This document shows positions 34,997 to 43,891 of a stretch of 64,000 nt of DNA, in pieces. The translations under genes and the position numbers were made by a program. The stretch is from Pontixanthobacter sp. CEM42. Lineage in GTDB: Bacteria; Pseudomonadota; Alphaproteobacteria; Sphingomonadales; Sphingomonadaceae. The notes under the pieces are model-generated. The model saw only the letters and a list, made by a program, of their open reading frames with translations. It did no database searches and was not told the origin of the DNA. Each line of letters begins with the position of its first letter. The first letter of the stretch is position 1. The DNA lies in the NCBI RefSeq assembly GCF_017812015.1, contig NZ_JADQTN010000001.1, forward strand, positions 474,501 to 538,500. Direction: 5' to 3'.

Positions 34997-37900
34997 ATGC
35001 GTTTCCCGACACTTCTTTGCTCGACGGCTGCGGTCGCACTTGCCTTGCCCACCAACGGAGCTGCGCAAGAGGTAGAAGCGCAGCCGACGAACGACGAGCA
35101 GTCGACGATCAGTCAAGGTGACGAGATCGTGGTTGTAGGCCAGCGTCTGCGCGGTCAGGTCGAGACCGATCAGCCGCCTATACTGGAGCTGGAAGAGGAA
35201 GATATTGCCGCCTTCGGTGCGAATTCGATCACCGATCTTTTGGCGGCAATTGAACCGCAAACCAGTTCGACACGCGGGCGCGGCGGTGGTCGGCCGGTAT
35301 TTCTGATCAACGGCGTCCGGGTTGGTAGTTTTCGCGAGTTTCGATCGTATCCGCCTGAAGCAATACGCAAGGTAGAGGTCTTGCCTGAGGAGACCGCACA
35401 GAAGTTCGGCTTCCCGCCTGATCGACGCGTTGTGAACTTCATCATGAAGGAAAACTTCAGCGCGATCACGGCAGAGGCCGAATATGAGGAACCATCGATC
35501 GGCGGTTATTCGCGTACCGAGCAGGAGGCCACTCTGCTCAAGATCACCAAAACGGGCCGGATCAATCTGAATGTTGAGTTGAGCGATGTATCCTCGCTGA
35601 CAGAAAGCGAGCGCGACATCACCCAGACGTCCGGCAGCGATCCTGATGTTGCGACGGACCCCGATCCGGCTGAGTTTCGCACGCTGATTTCCGATGCGCG
35701 TGAGATTGAAGCGACGGCGAACTATGCCAAATCATCGTTGGAAACGGGCAGTTCGGTCGGCTTGAATGCGACGTTTAATCGGTCGGACAGACTAAATCTT
35801 TCAGGCTTGAACACTGTGACCTTAGTCGATGGCGCGGGGAACTCGGCAATCCGGACATTCGATGCAGATAATCCTCTGACGACGCTCCAACGCACCAATG
35901 TATTCTCTTCATCGGCCAGCTACAATCGACGCCTCGGACCGTTCCAACTTACAGCAACTGCTGATAGCAGCATAACCGATGCACGCACGCAAATTGGTCG
36001 CCGCGCCGATGTCACCGCGCTTGTTGCTGATGCTGCAGCTGGCAATTTTGCGATTGATGGTGTCATCCCGGTGCAGGGTGATGCAGGCTTCGACGAGGCG
36101 AATAGCATAACCTATTCCGGGAACAGCAAACTCACGCTTCGCGGCTCCCCACTTGAGCTACCGGCGGGCGAGCTCTCGACGACCCTGGATCTCGGTTACG
36201 ACTGGAACCGGATAGATAGCGAAGACTCTAGAGCTGGTTCTGCCATTTCGTTGACGCGCGGCGATCTTTCGGGCGGGTTCAACATCGGTATTCCGATCAC
36301 GAGCGCGCGCGACGAGGTGTGGGATGCGCTGGGCACGATCAACCTCAATGGACGAGCGAGCTTCAACCACCATTCTGACTTCGGCACGCTTTACCGGCTG
36401 ACGGGGGGCGTTACCTGGTCGCCAGTTAAGAGTCTCAACTTGCAAGCAACTTACGTTTGGCGTGAAGTTCCGCCGTCGCTCAGTCAGCTTGGTAACCCGC
36501 AGATCACGACACTGAATGTACCGACGTTTGACTTTGCAACTGGCGATACGTCGCTCGTGTCGGTGACATCTGGCGGTAATCCGCTACTTCAGGCCGAAAC
36601 GCAATCCGATTGGAGCTTCTCGGCCAATTGGGAATTTGTCGATAATGCGCGGTTCCGGATCGACTATTCGCGCAATACCTCCAGTGATGTGTCCTCGTCA
36701 TTCCCGTTCCTGACGCCCGAGATTGAGGCCGCATTTCCGGGGCGCGTAACCCGCGATGCGGGCGGCACGCTGGTCGCCTTGGATCGCAGGCCCGTTGATT
36801 ATTTCGAGACCCGAACCGAGCGTGTTACGTTTGGCCTCAACCTGAGGGGTTCGTTCGGCGAGAGGCGCCCGCAGCCGGAAGGACAAGGTGGCGAAGCCGG
36901 ACGGAGACCAGGCGCTGGTCCAGAAGGTGCGCGCACAGAGGGCAGGCGACCACAAGGCACTTCCGGAGGCGGAGGCGGCCGTCCGGGAGCAGATCAGGAC
37001 CAGTCTGACGCAGAGGGTCGGCGTGCTGTCTTCATGAAGTTCCGTGAACGCGTATGCGCGGATGACGGCGAAGACTTTCTCTCGCGGCTGGTTGATGCCG
37101 CCAATCGTGGTGAGAAGTTGGAGGAGTTCCCCGAGTTTGATCCGGCTCAAGCAGAGCGGATTTTGAACCGCTTGCGCAATGAAGACGGCACCATTGATAC
37201 CGAACGATTGAAGCAATTCCGGACGCGTATTTGTAGCACCGATGGCCCGCCGGGACGTCGCGGAGCGGGAGGCGGACGAGGCGGGCGCCCCGACTTTGCC
37301 AATATGAGCGAAGAACAGCGCACGGCCTTCATAGCATTCCGGCAGCGTATATGCGCCGATGATGGCGAAGCGGTTCTGACTCGCTTGGTCGAGGCGACCA
37401 AAGACGGGAACATTCCCGAAGAGCTTGCCGTGTTTGATCCTGAACGGGCTCAACGGATAATGGCGCGGCTGCGCAATGACGATGGAAGCATCAATACCGA
37501 GCGGCTTGGCCGGTTCCGCGAGCGTATGTGCAGCGCTCCCGGCGGACAACCGCAGGCGGGTGGGCAGGGCGGTGGACGTCCTGCTGTTGCGCGCGGCGGG
37601 GGCTTCGGCAGAGGCGGCGACGGACGCGGACGGTTTTTCTTCAACGCCAATCACTCGGTCGAGCTCAACCGTGAAGTACTGATTGCACCAGGCGGACCGC
37701 TGCTTGATTTGCTCAATGGCGACAGTCTTAGCAGCACCGGCACACCGCGGCATAGTACGCGGATCGAGGCTGGTGCGTTCCGCAATGGATTGGGTACACG
37801 TTTGTCCGTTCGTTACACCGGTACTGCGCGGATCGATGGCAACGGTACATCAGGCAGCACCGACTTGTTCGTGGACGATCTTGCGACGTTTAATCTGCGT

Positions 37901-38101
37901 CTGTTCGCAGATCTGGGAAGAGTCTTGAAGAAAGACGAAGGCCTGTTCAAAGGAATGCGCCTGTCATTCCGGTTCGACAATATCTTCGATAGCCGCCGCA
38001 TCGTGCGCGACAGCAACGGTGATATCCCGATCAGTTTCCAGCCGCTATTGGTTGATCCAACGGGCCGTTATCTGGGTTTTGAAGTCCGAAAGCTTTTTTA
38101 G
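34997..38101 (+). CDS. TonB-dependent receptor with duplicated cysteine-containing insertion
   Basis: The product is 1034 residues; start ATG 34997 follows AAAAGG. Signal peptide ends near GAAQ. The TonB-box-like DEIVVVGQR comes next. The plug contains SITDLLAAIEPQ, RPVFLINGVRVGSF, and VEVLPEETAQKFGF. The barrel ends GRYLGFEVRKLF. Between residues about 615 and 880 lies a region unlike a beta-barrel: Gly/Arg/Pro/Gln-rich linkers around two copies of a 69-residue module (about 679-747 and 778-846). Each copy has a C-A-D-D-G start, a helical middle, an N-E/D-D-G-T/S-I turn and a terminal cysteine. Cysteines lie at 687, 746, 786 and 845. The plug resembles sphingomonad receptors for unidentified cargo. 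No regulator or transporter gene is adjacent. Confidence 0.85.
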   Translation: MRFPTLLCSTAAVALALPTNGAAQEVEAQPTNDEQSTISQGDEIVVVGQRLRGQVETDQPPILELEEEDIAAFGANSITDLLAAIEPQTSSTRGRGGGRPVFLINGVRVGSFREFRSYPPEAIRKVEVLPEETAQKFGFPPDRRVVNFIMKENFSAITAEAEYEEPSIGGYSRTEQEATLLKITKTGRINLNVELSDVSSLTESERDITQTSGSDPDVATDPDPAEFRTLISDAREIEATANYAKSSLETGSSVGLNATFNRSDRLNLSGLNTVTLVDGAGNSAIRTFDADNPLTTLQRTNVFSSSASYNRRLGPFQLTATADSSITDARTQIGRRADVTALVADAAAGNFAIDGVIPVQGDAGFDEANSITYSGNSKLTLRGSPLELPAGELSTTLDLGYDWNRIDSEDSRAGSAISLTRGDLSGGFNIGIPITSARDEVWDALGTINLNGRASFNHHSDFGTLYRLTGGVTWSPVKSLNLQATYVWREVPPSLSQLGNPQITTLNVPTFDFATGDTSLVSVTSGGNPLLQAETQSDWSFSANWEFVDNARFRIDYSRNTSSDVSSSFPFLTPEIEAAFPGRVTRDAGGTLVALDRRPVDYFETRTERVTFGLNLRGSFGERRPQPEGQGGEAGRRPGAGPEGARTEGRRPQGTSGGGGGRPGADQDQSDAEGRRAVFMKFRERVCADDGEDFLSRLVDAANRGEKLEEFPEFDPAQAERILNRLRNEDGTIDTERLKQFRTRICSTDGPPGRRGAGGGRGGRPDFANMSEEQRTAFIAFRQRICADDGEAVLTRLVEATKDGNIPEELAVFDPERAQRIMARLRNDDGSINTERLGRFRERMCSAPGGQPQAGGQGGGRPAVARGGGFGRGGDGRGRFFFNANHSVELNREVLIAPGGPLLDLLNGDSLSSTGTPRHSTRIEAGAFRNGLGTRLSVRYTGTARIDGNGTSGSTDLFVDDLATFNLRLFADLGRVLKKDEGLFKGMRLSFRFDNIFDSRRIVRDSNGDIPISFQPLLVDPTGRYLGFEVRKLF
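37031..37534 (+). repeat. Tandem duplication inside the TonB receptor gene
   Basis: Two imperfect coding repeats of about 205 bases (37031-37237 and 37328-37534) are separated by a Gly/Arg-rich linker. The repeat period is 99 codons. They encode matched segments such as RVCADDG / RICADDG, RLRNEDGTIDTERL / RLRNDDGSINTERL and RICS / MCSA. The two cysteines are 59 residues apart in both copies. Confidence 0.85.
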
Positions 38102-38109
38102 TCCGGAGT

Positions 38110-38919
38110 TTAGTGCAGCCGCGTTTTCGGGAAGAGCAGGCTCGAGAGGCCTTTCGCCTCGAACGGTTTCCACTCACCTTCTCGTTGCGCTAACCGATCC
38201 GCAATCGCGAACATCACCGAGGGATTCACGCCAAGGCCGATATGGCTGGCGATCACTTCGATGTTTTCGGTGTTCTCATGGCTGCACGGATGCTGCACTG
38301 AACCGCGCCAGTGAACGACGCCGTCGCCTTTGGTCAGGATTGAGGTCGTTGGAACAGGTGGAGCTTCATCCAGACCGGTGAATTTACCAGCTTTAACAGG
38401 CTCCGGCTCTTTGCCGTTGAGATATTCGAACAGAATGCGTGCATTGCTGTGATTGCGATCATCGCTGATCGGACTGCCAAGCGAAATGACCATCCGGACC
38501 ATGTCGGGGACCATTTTGGCAAGCTCTCGCGCAAATACACCGCCCAGGCTCCAGCCTACGATCGAGATCTTGCCGCCGGTGCGTTCGTAGAGTTCTTCAA
38601 CGCAGCGGGCCATCGCTTCGACCCGTTCATTATCAACTTTGACATTGCGGCCGAGATCCCAGCCAGCGGTCTCATATCCAAGTCGATCGAGCAATGAGCG
38701 CATCGGACGCGTTGAGGCATCAGTCGCCATGAAACCGGGCAGAACCAGTACACCGTGTCCGTCGCCTTTGGGCAATGCGCCCATGCCCATTGCCGGACGC
38801 AGTGCGAGGAAGCTGGCGAATTCCGCCATTGCGCGCCCAGGCTCTGACAATGTCAAAATTCGATGCGGCGGTCTGGCGGCTTGAGCGGCCGGTGCTGCGT
38901 TCATTGTTGCAGTAGTCAT
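38110..38919 (-). CDS. Alpha/beta-hydrolase, lipase/esterase-like
   Basis: The product is 269 residues. The segment GVLVLPGFMATDASTRPMRSLLDRLGYETAGWDLG (about 50-84) is the oxyanion-hole strand with the PGF turn. VGWSLGGVFARELAKM (about 120-135) contains the nucleophile serine in G-W-S-L-G, and SHIGLGVNPSVMFAIADRLAQ near the C-terminus provides the histidine. Its ATG overlaps the WS/DGAT stop by four bases, so a shared role in acyl-ester or triacylglycerol turnover is likely. It could equally be a PHB-depolymerase-like enzyme. Confidence 0.8.
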   Translation of the reverse strand: MTTATMNAAPAAQAARPPHRILTLSEPGRAMAEFASFLALRPAMGMGALPKGDGHGVLVLPGFMATDASTRPMRSLLDRLGYETAGWDLGRNVKVDNERVEAMARCVEELYERTGGKISIVGWSLGGVFARELAKMVPDMVRMVISLGSPISDDRNHSNARILFEYLNGKEPEPVKAGKFTGLDEAPPVPTTSILTKGDGVVHWRGSVQHPCSHENTENIEVIASHIGLGVNPSVMFAIADRLAQREGEWKPFEAKGLSSLLFPKTRLH

Positions 38920-40550
38920 TTCTTGGCTTTTCCTCTCGCCGTGCGACGGGTTGTTTTTGGTTTTGCGGCGGTCGTTTTGCCGCCTTTGGATTTCGTTGGG
39001 CTGGCGCGCTTGGCAGCGGCTTTTTTGGGTGCCGCTTTCTTGGCGGGCGCCTTCTTCTTCGCTGTGCTCTTTTTCACCGGACCCTTCTTGGGTGCCGCCT
39101 TCTTGGCAGTGGGCTTTTTCGCCGGAGCGGCAGCTCCCGCCGCCAGATCGCGGTACTCTTCAAAGCTTTCCTGAATGCACTCGGCATAAAATTCAGGGTC
39201 GGGCATCAATTCACGGCATGCGGTGAATGCAATGGTCGCCTCGTCGACATACGATTGCACCACATGGCCCAGACCCATTCCGTCGGTCAGGCACACGAGG
39301 CCCATCTGGCTTTCTAGCCGGGCGCCGCTGGAATAAATCGACACTGGCGGACCGGGAACATTGGTCACCACCGTAGAAAACGGCGCGCTAAGCCGGTCGG
39401 CAAGGCCAAGGCGGGTGTAGAGCTGCGCGCCCAGCGCCATAAACAGAGCGGGGCTGACCTTGCTCATCTCGGTCATGTTCCGCGCGCCCATTGCTTCCGT
39501 CATGGCCTTGCTGTTGGCAGTTTTGTCATGAACGAATTCAAGGCGCTCGATTGGATCTTCCAATTGTGTACCCAGCGGGGCGACCATCGCGGCGACTTGG
39601 TTACCCATATCGCCCTTCTCGTCTTTGGAACGAACCGAAATCGGTGCCATCGCTGTAAGAGTACGTCCCGGTAGATCGTTTTTGCTCAGCAAGTACCGGC
39701 GCATTGCTCCGCCAACGATGGCAAGGAATACGTCGTTGATTTTGCAACCCGGCGAAAGCGCACGGATCGATTTGATATCGGCTAACGGAACGCTGCGTCC
39801 TTCGACGACACGGGCGGGAGAAATCGTCCGGTTAAAGCGGCATTTCGGTGCAACCATGTCAGCGCTGACTTTGAAGTCCTTTGTCGCCAAACCCTTGATC
39901 GCATTGGCGATACCGGGTGCGGCTTTAGCGGCTACTTCGAGCTGTTTAAGCGGATTGGTCAGCGCACTAAGATAGGATTTGCCGAGCAGTTCGGCTGCAT
40001 TCGGTATCTTTTCCGGTTTCCACTCATCAGGAGTGTTGGGTGGCGGTGCATCTGGCGTAATCGTGTGCATCGCCTCAAGCAGATCGACACCGCTCATTCC
40101 GTCAATTGCCGAGTGGTGAACTTTGGTCACCATTGCAAAGCTCCCGGGGGTCACGCCCGGGATATTGTCCAGCCCTTCGACAATGGTGAACTCCCAAGGT
40201 GGGCGCTCCAAATCGAGTGGGCGGGCGAAAATGCGTGCGGCTTGGATACATAGCTGCCGCCAATCACCTGGCTTTGGCAGTGCAATATGGCGGACGTGAT
40301 ATTCCAGATCGAAGTCTGGATCCTCTATCCAATAGGGATAATCAAGATCGAATGGCACTTTGACCAGCCGCTGCCGGATCGTGCGCGAAAGCTGCATCCG
40401 GCTCTCGAAAAAGCCCAGAATGTCCTTGTAGCGGACAAATCCGCCAGGGGCGGTTTCCGGATTATAAATGAGTAACGAGCCGATATGCATCGGCGAATTG
40501 CGTGTTTCCAGCGCGACGAAGGACGCATCCATACCTTGGAGTTGGCGCAA
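38916..40550 (-). CDS. Wax ester synthase/diacylglycerol acyltransferase (WS/DGAT) with H1-like tail
   Basis: The protein is 544 residues. The catalytic HHSAIDG (HHxxxDG; about 145-151) sits within FAMVTKVHHSAIDGMSG. PLDLERPPWEFTIVEGLD and TNVPGPP are further family marks. Residues 1-473 form the normal WS/DGAT body, which esterifies long-chain alcohols or diacylglycerol with acyl-CoA at the membrane to make storage lipid. The last 71 residues are lysine/alanine/proline-rich (AKKPTAKKAAPKKGPVKK and on), like histone H1 or the tail of phasin PhaF. The bacterial enzyme usually ends near residue 470. The following gene is a co-translated hydrolase. Confidence 0.9.
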   Translation of the reverse strand: MRQLQGMDASFVALETRNSPMHIGSLLIYNPETAPGGFVRYKDILGFFESRMQLSRTIRQRLVKVPFDLDYPYWIEDPDFDLEYHVRHIALPKPGDWRQLCIQAARIFARPLDLERPPWEFTIVEGLDNIPGVTPGSFAMVTKVHHSAIDGMSGVDLLEAMHTITPDAPPPNTPDEWKPEKIPNAAELLGKSYLSALTNPLKQLEVAAKAAPGIANAIKGLATKDFKVSADMVAPKCRFNRTISPARVVEGRSVPLADIKSIRALSPGCKINDVFLAIVGGAMRRYLLSKNDLPGRTLTAMAPISVRSKDEKGDMGNQVAAMVAPLGTQLEDPIERLEFVHDKTANSKAMTEAMGARNMTEMSKVSPALFMALGAQLYTRLGLADRLSAPFSTVVTNVPGPPVSIYSSGARLESQMGLVCLTDGMGLGHVVQSYVDEATIAFTACRELMPDPEFYAECIQESFEEYRDLAAGAAAPAKKPTAKKAAPKKGPVKKSTAKKKAPAKKAAPKKAAAKRASPTKSKGGKTTAAKPKTTRRTARGKAKK

Positions 40551-40716
40551 GTTTCGACTTCCTCTCTGCCCTCATCCCGGTCTTTTATATCATCGGCCGG
40601 GTCTGAAGCGTAATGCAGGCGTAACACACAATCGCCTGCCGTCAATGCCGACGGTGCATATGTATGCACAGCGCGAGGGCTGGATCATCATGCCTTGCAG
40701 ATCGCCAAGCTGGCCA

Positions 40717-41676
40717 TCAGGCGTGGGTCGGTACCTTCTTGGTCGCGCCGATATAGGTCCGCAGTGATTGGCGATAGCGCTTCATCGATCGGGCGGGCTT
40801 GCGCGATTGGACCAGTGGCGGAATGCTATCGTCCGCCGTCTCAAGGAGGCCCATTTCATCGATCAGGCGAGTAATTCCGGTCGAACTGCGAACACTCATA
40901 CCTGCCATTCCCGGAAGATCGCGGCAATCGGCATGGGTGAGTCCGAATAGAAACAGTTCGCGATAGGCAACGCGTTCGGCCAAGCCGCTAGTTACGCGGA
41001 GACCCAGCTTCTCGGGAAGTTGGGCGATTGCCGCGTTGAAGCGCTCGAGCTGAACCTTCTCAGCGCGGCGAACGCGGTTCTTGATCAGCATCCAATCTGT
41101 CGGCTGATAGCCATTTGCAATACGCTCCTCGCGAAGCTGCATCACCAGATCGGCAAAGCTGCCAGCGCCGGTCATTTTCATTGTACCGACATTGAATTTG
41201 GCGACCGAGTCGAGGTCAACGAAGTTGGGATTTACCGGGGTGACCAGCTTATCCGCCAGAGCAATCGCGCGGCGCGCAATCGGCGAGTCATGCCCGGCAA
41301 CATCGATGATGATCGTATCGCACCCTTGGCCGCTGCGCGCGATTTCCTGCATCAGCATCGCGCCGCTCTGGTGTGACAGCACCAGATGCTTCGGGGTGGG
41401 CAAAGTGACACCTAAACTGCGCGCGGTTGCTTCGCGGTTCTCCAGCGCGCGGTCAAAAGAGCGTTGGCGCTTATCCAGATCAATGGCGAGAATTTTGTGC
41501 CCGGCGCGGGCCAGCGCAATTGACGTGTGGAAGGCGAGGGTGGATTTGCCGACGCCGCCTTTTTCATTGGCGAATACAATAACGCGGGCGGAAATTTCCG
41601 GACGATTCCGGATGTCGGCGAGAACTACCGAGGGATGCTCACCATCGCAAACGCGTCCGGTATTCTCTAAGCTCAT
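40717..41676 (-). CDS. mipZ: Division-plane positioning ATPase MipZ
   Basis: The product is 319 residues with the start at ATG 41676. The deviant Walker A NEKGGVGKST (about 38-47) is followed by LDKRQRSFDRALENR, a MipZ-specific block near residue 67. The family segments DSPIARRAIALADKLVTPVNPNFVDLDSV, DWMLIKNRV and GLAERVAYRELFLFGLTHAD match Caulobacter MipZ and separate it from ParA. MipZ forms a gradient from the ParB-bound poles and inhibits FtsZ away from midcell. It is divergent from uvrC, with GANTC sites and a DnaA box between. Confidence 0.92.
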   Translation of the reverse strand: MSLENTGRVCDGEHPSVVLADIRNRPEISARVIVFANEKGGVGKSTLAFHTSIALARAGHKILAIDLDKRQRSFDRALENREATARSLGVTLPTPKHLVLSHQSGAMLMQEIARSGQGCDTIIIDVAGHDSPIARRAIALADKLVTPVNPNFVDLDSVAKFNVGTMKMTGAGSFADLVMQLREERIANGYQPTDWMLIKNRVRRAEKVQLERFNAAIAQLPEKLGLRVTSGLAERVAYRELFLFGLTHADCRDLPGMAGMSVRSSTGITRLIDEMGLLETADDSIPPLVQSRKPARSMKRYRQSLRTYIGATKKVPTHA

Positions 41677-41732
41677 GTGTGTCCCCACAGCCCCAAAACT
41701 CGATTTCACCCATTCGATGCCGATCAGCGCGC

Positions 41733-41884
41733 GACTCGGGGAAAGGCGAATAGTGTCGCCAATTCACACGTTATCCACAAGTAAATTCGATTCTCGTTTT
41801 GAGACAAATGGGGTGCGAAAAGATTCTATCTTTTGAATCAGTTGAGTAGCTTTCATTCGACGCTTTCGAGGCTATGCTGGAATC
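41733..41884. promoter_or_regulatory. GANTC (CcrM) site cluster in mipZ-uvrC promoter region
   Basis: Five GANTC sites lie within 152 bases: 41733 (GACTC), 41789 (GATTC), 41822 (GATTC), 41835 (GAATC) and 41880 (GAATC). By chance about 0.6 would be expected in this length. In Caulobacter, ftsZ and mipZ transcription is promoted by CcrM methylation of GANTC sites, acting with GcrA. The cluster suggests the same control here. Confidence 0.65.
41771..41779 (+). promoter_or_regulatory. DnaA box
   Basis: TTATCCACA is an exact match to the E. coli DnaA consensus, located 95 bases upstream of the mipZ start, in the divergent mipZ-uvrC region between the GANTC sites. A single box suggests DnaA regulation rather than an origin. 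Confidence 0.5.
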
Positions 41885-43858
41885 ATGTCCAACCCTCGTG
41901 AACCCTCCAAAGCTGGCAGTCCGCATGATCCTCGTGGTGCGGAGCGATTCAATGAGGAGAAGGCGACATACACGGTCGCGTCGGCCACGCCCGATCTGGA
42001 TGCGGGGTTGGAAGCCATCCGCGATACGGTGAAGACTTTGAAGCCGGTACCGGGCGTTTACCGGATGCTCGATACGCGCGGTGATGTACTCTATGTCGGT
42101 AAAGCGCGGGTGCTCAAAAACCGCGTCGCCAATTACGCGCAGCCAAAGGGGCAGCCGCAGCGCCTGCTCAGGATGATCAGCCAAACGCGGCGGATGGAGA
42201 TCGTTACCACCAATAGCGAGGCTGAGGCGCTGCTGCTGGAAGCGCAGCTGATCAAGCGCTTTCGTCCGCCATTCAATGTGCTGCTCCGCGACGACAAGAG
42301 CTTTCCCTTTATCCTGTTGCGGTCCGACCATGACTTCCCGCGCATTATGAAGCATCGCGGTGCGCGGCGCGCGAAGGGTAATTATTATGGCCCGTTTGCC
42401 AGTGCCGGATCGGTCAACACCACGATCAATGCGCTGCAAAAACTATTCCTGCTGCGATCATGTACCGATAGTTTCTTCAGCCGCCGTGACCGGCCGTGCC
42501 TGCTCTATCAAATCAAGCGTTGCTCGGCCCCGTGCGTCGACCGGATCACTACGGATGATTACGCCGCTCTGACCAAGCAGGCGAAGGACTTCCTTGGCGG
42601 AAAATCCGGCGCGGTACAGGCTGATCTGGAAAAGCAGATGGCCAAAGCGGCGGAGGATTTGGATTTTGAGACTGCCGCAATTCTGCGGGACCGGTTACGT
42701 GCGGCGACCTTTATTCAGGGCAGTCAGGCGATCAATGCCAGCGGTGTGGGCGATGCCGATGTGTTCGCGCTCGCTAGCAAAGGCGGGCAGATTGCGGTGC
42801 AGGCGTTCTTCATCCGTGGCGGGCAGAATTGGGGCCACCGCGCGTTCTTCCCGAGCCATACAAAGGGCGTGGAGGAGGATCAGGTACTCGCCAATGTCCT
42901 CGCGCAGTTTTACGAGGAAGTGCCGCCACCGCGCACCATTCTGGTCGACCGCAAATTGCCCGAGCAAGCGCTGATCGAAGAGGCTTTTGCCGCTGCTGCC
43001 GAACACAAGGTTGATATTTCTATCCCGCAACGCGGTGACCGGCGCAGCCTGATGAAGCAGGCGCAGCGCAATGCGGAAGAAGCGCTCGACCGGCGGCTGG
43101 CTGAGCGCGGCACGAAGGCCAAGACGTTGCGCGAACTGGCCGAATTCCTCGAACTTCCGGAGGTGCCGCAGCGCGTCGAAGTTTATGACAACTCGCACAT
43201 TCAGGGTTCCAAGGCTGTCGGCGGGATGATCGTCGCTGGTCCCGAAGGTTTCATCAAAAACCAGTATCGCAAATTCAATATCAAGAGCGCGCAGACCGAT
43301 GACGATTTCGGGATGATGCGCGAAGTGATGGAGCGCCGCTTTGCCCGCGCGATGAAGGACGATCCTGACCGCGAAACCAGTGGTGAAAAGGCGGTATGGC
43401 CCGATCTTGTGCTGATCGATGGCGGGAAAGGACAGATGAGTTCGGTTCGCGATACGCTGGAGGAATTGGGTATCGAGGATGTGCCGCTGATCGCAATCGC
43501 CAAAGGGCCGGGGCATGGCCGCGAGGGCCGCGAAGTGTTCCACTTCCCCGATGGCCGCGAAAAAATGCTGCCGACCAATTCGCCGGTCCTGTTCCAGCTC
43601 CAACTCTGGCGCGATGAAGTCCACCGCTACGCCATCGGCGCCCACCGCGCCAAACGCAGCCGCGCCATCACCGCATCACCGCTGGACGAAATCCCGGGCG
43701 TAGGTCCGGCGAGAAAGCGCGCTTTGTTGCTGCATTTTGGCACAGCCGGAAAGGTGAGGGCGGCGAGTTTGGAAGACCTGCAACGCGCGCCGGGGGTTAG
43801 TGGATCAGTCGCACAGACGGTTTACGATTTTTATCATGCTGGAGACGAAATTGTGTAG
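41885..43858 (+). CDS. uvrC: Excinuclease ABC subunit C
   Basis: UvrC makes both incisions in nucleotide excision repair. The 657-residue protein has the GIY-YIG domain in the form GVYRMLD...VLYVGKA (about 58-75). UvrC cysteine pairs with CLLYQIKRCSAPC lie near 205-217, a UVR motif (KQMAKAAEDLDFETAAILRDRLR) near 255-278, and the RNase-H-like endonuclease region has DNSHIQGSKAVGGM and LVLIDGGKGQMSSV (Asp). A terminal helix-hairpin-helix has SPLDEIPGVGPARKRALLLHFGT. A roughly 40-residue N-terminal extension precedes the usual start. It is divergent from mipZ. The reverse transcriptase gene follows 33 bases after the stop. Confidence 0.97.
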   Translation: MSNPREPSKAGSPHDPRGAERFNEEKATYTVASATPDLDAGLEAIRDTVKTLKPVPGVYRMLDTRGDVLYVGKARVLKNRVANYAQPKGQPQRLLRMISQTRRMEIVTTNSEAEALLLEAQLIKRFRPPFNVLLRDDKSFPFILLRSDHDFPRIMKHRGARRAKGNYYGPFASAGSVNTTINALQKLFLLRSCTDSFFSRRDRPCLLYQIKRCSAPCVDRITTDDYAALTKQAKDFLGGKSGAVQADLEKQMAKAAEDLDFETAAILRDRLRAATFIQGSQAINASGVGDADVFALASKGGQIAVQAFFIRGGQNWGHRAFFPSHTKGVEEDQVLANVLAQFYEEVPPPRTILVDRKLPEQALIEEAFAAAAEHKVDISIPQRGDRRSLMKQAQRNAEEALDRRLAERGTKAKTLRELAEFLELPEVPQRVEVYDNSHIQGSKAVGGMIVAGPEGFIKNQYRKFNIKSAQTDDDFGMMREVMERRFARAMKDDPDRETSGEKAVWPDLVLIDGGKGQMSSVRDTLEELGIEDVPLIAIAKGPGHGREGREVFHFPDGREKMLPTNSPVLFQLQLWRDEVHRYAIGAHRAKRSRAITASPLDEIPGVGPARKRALLLHFGTAGKVRAASLEDLQRAPGVSGSVAQTVYDFYHAGDEIV

Positions 43859-43891
43859 AAGAAGCAAGTATTGATAAAGAGGTGAGAGATT

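Noticed and set aside
41771-41779. Single DnaA box as a replication origin
   Set aside because: Only one perfect box, no AT-rich unwinding element with further boxes and no origin-type gene set nearby.
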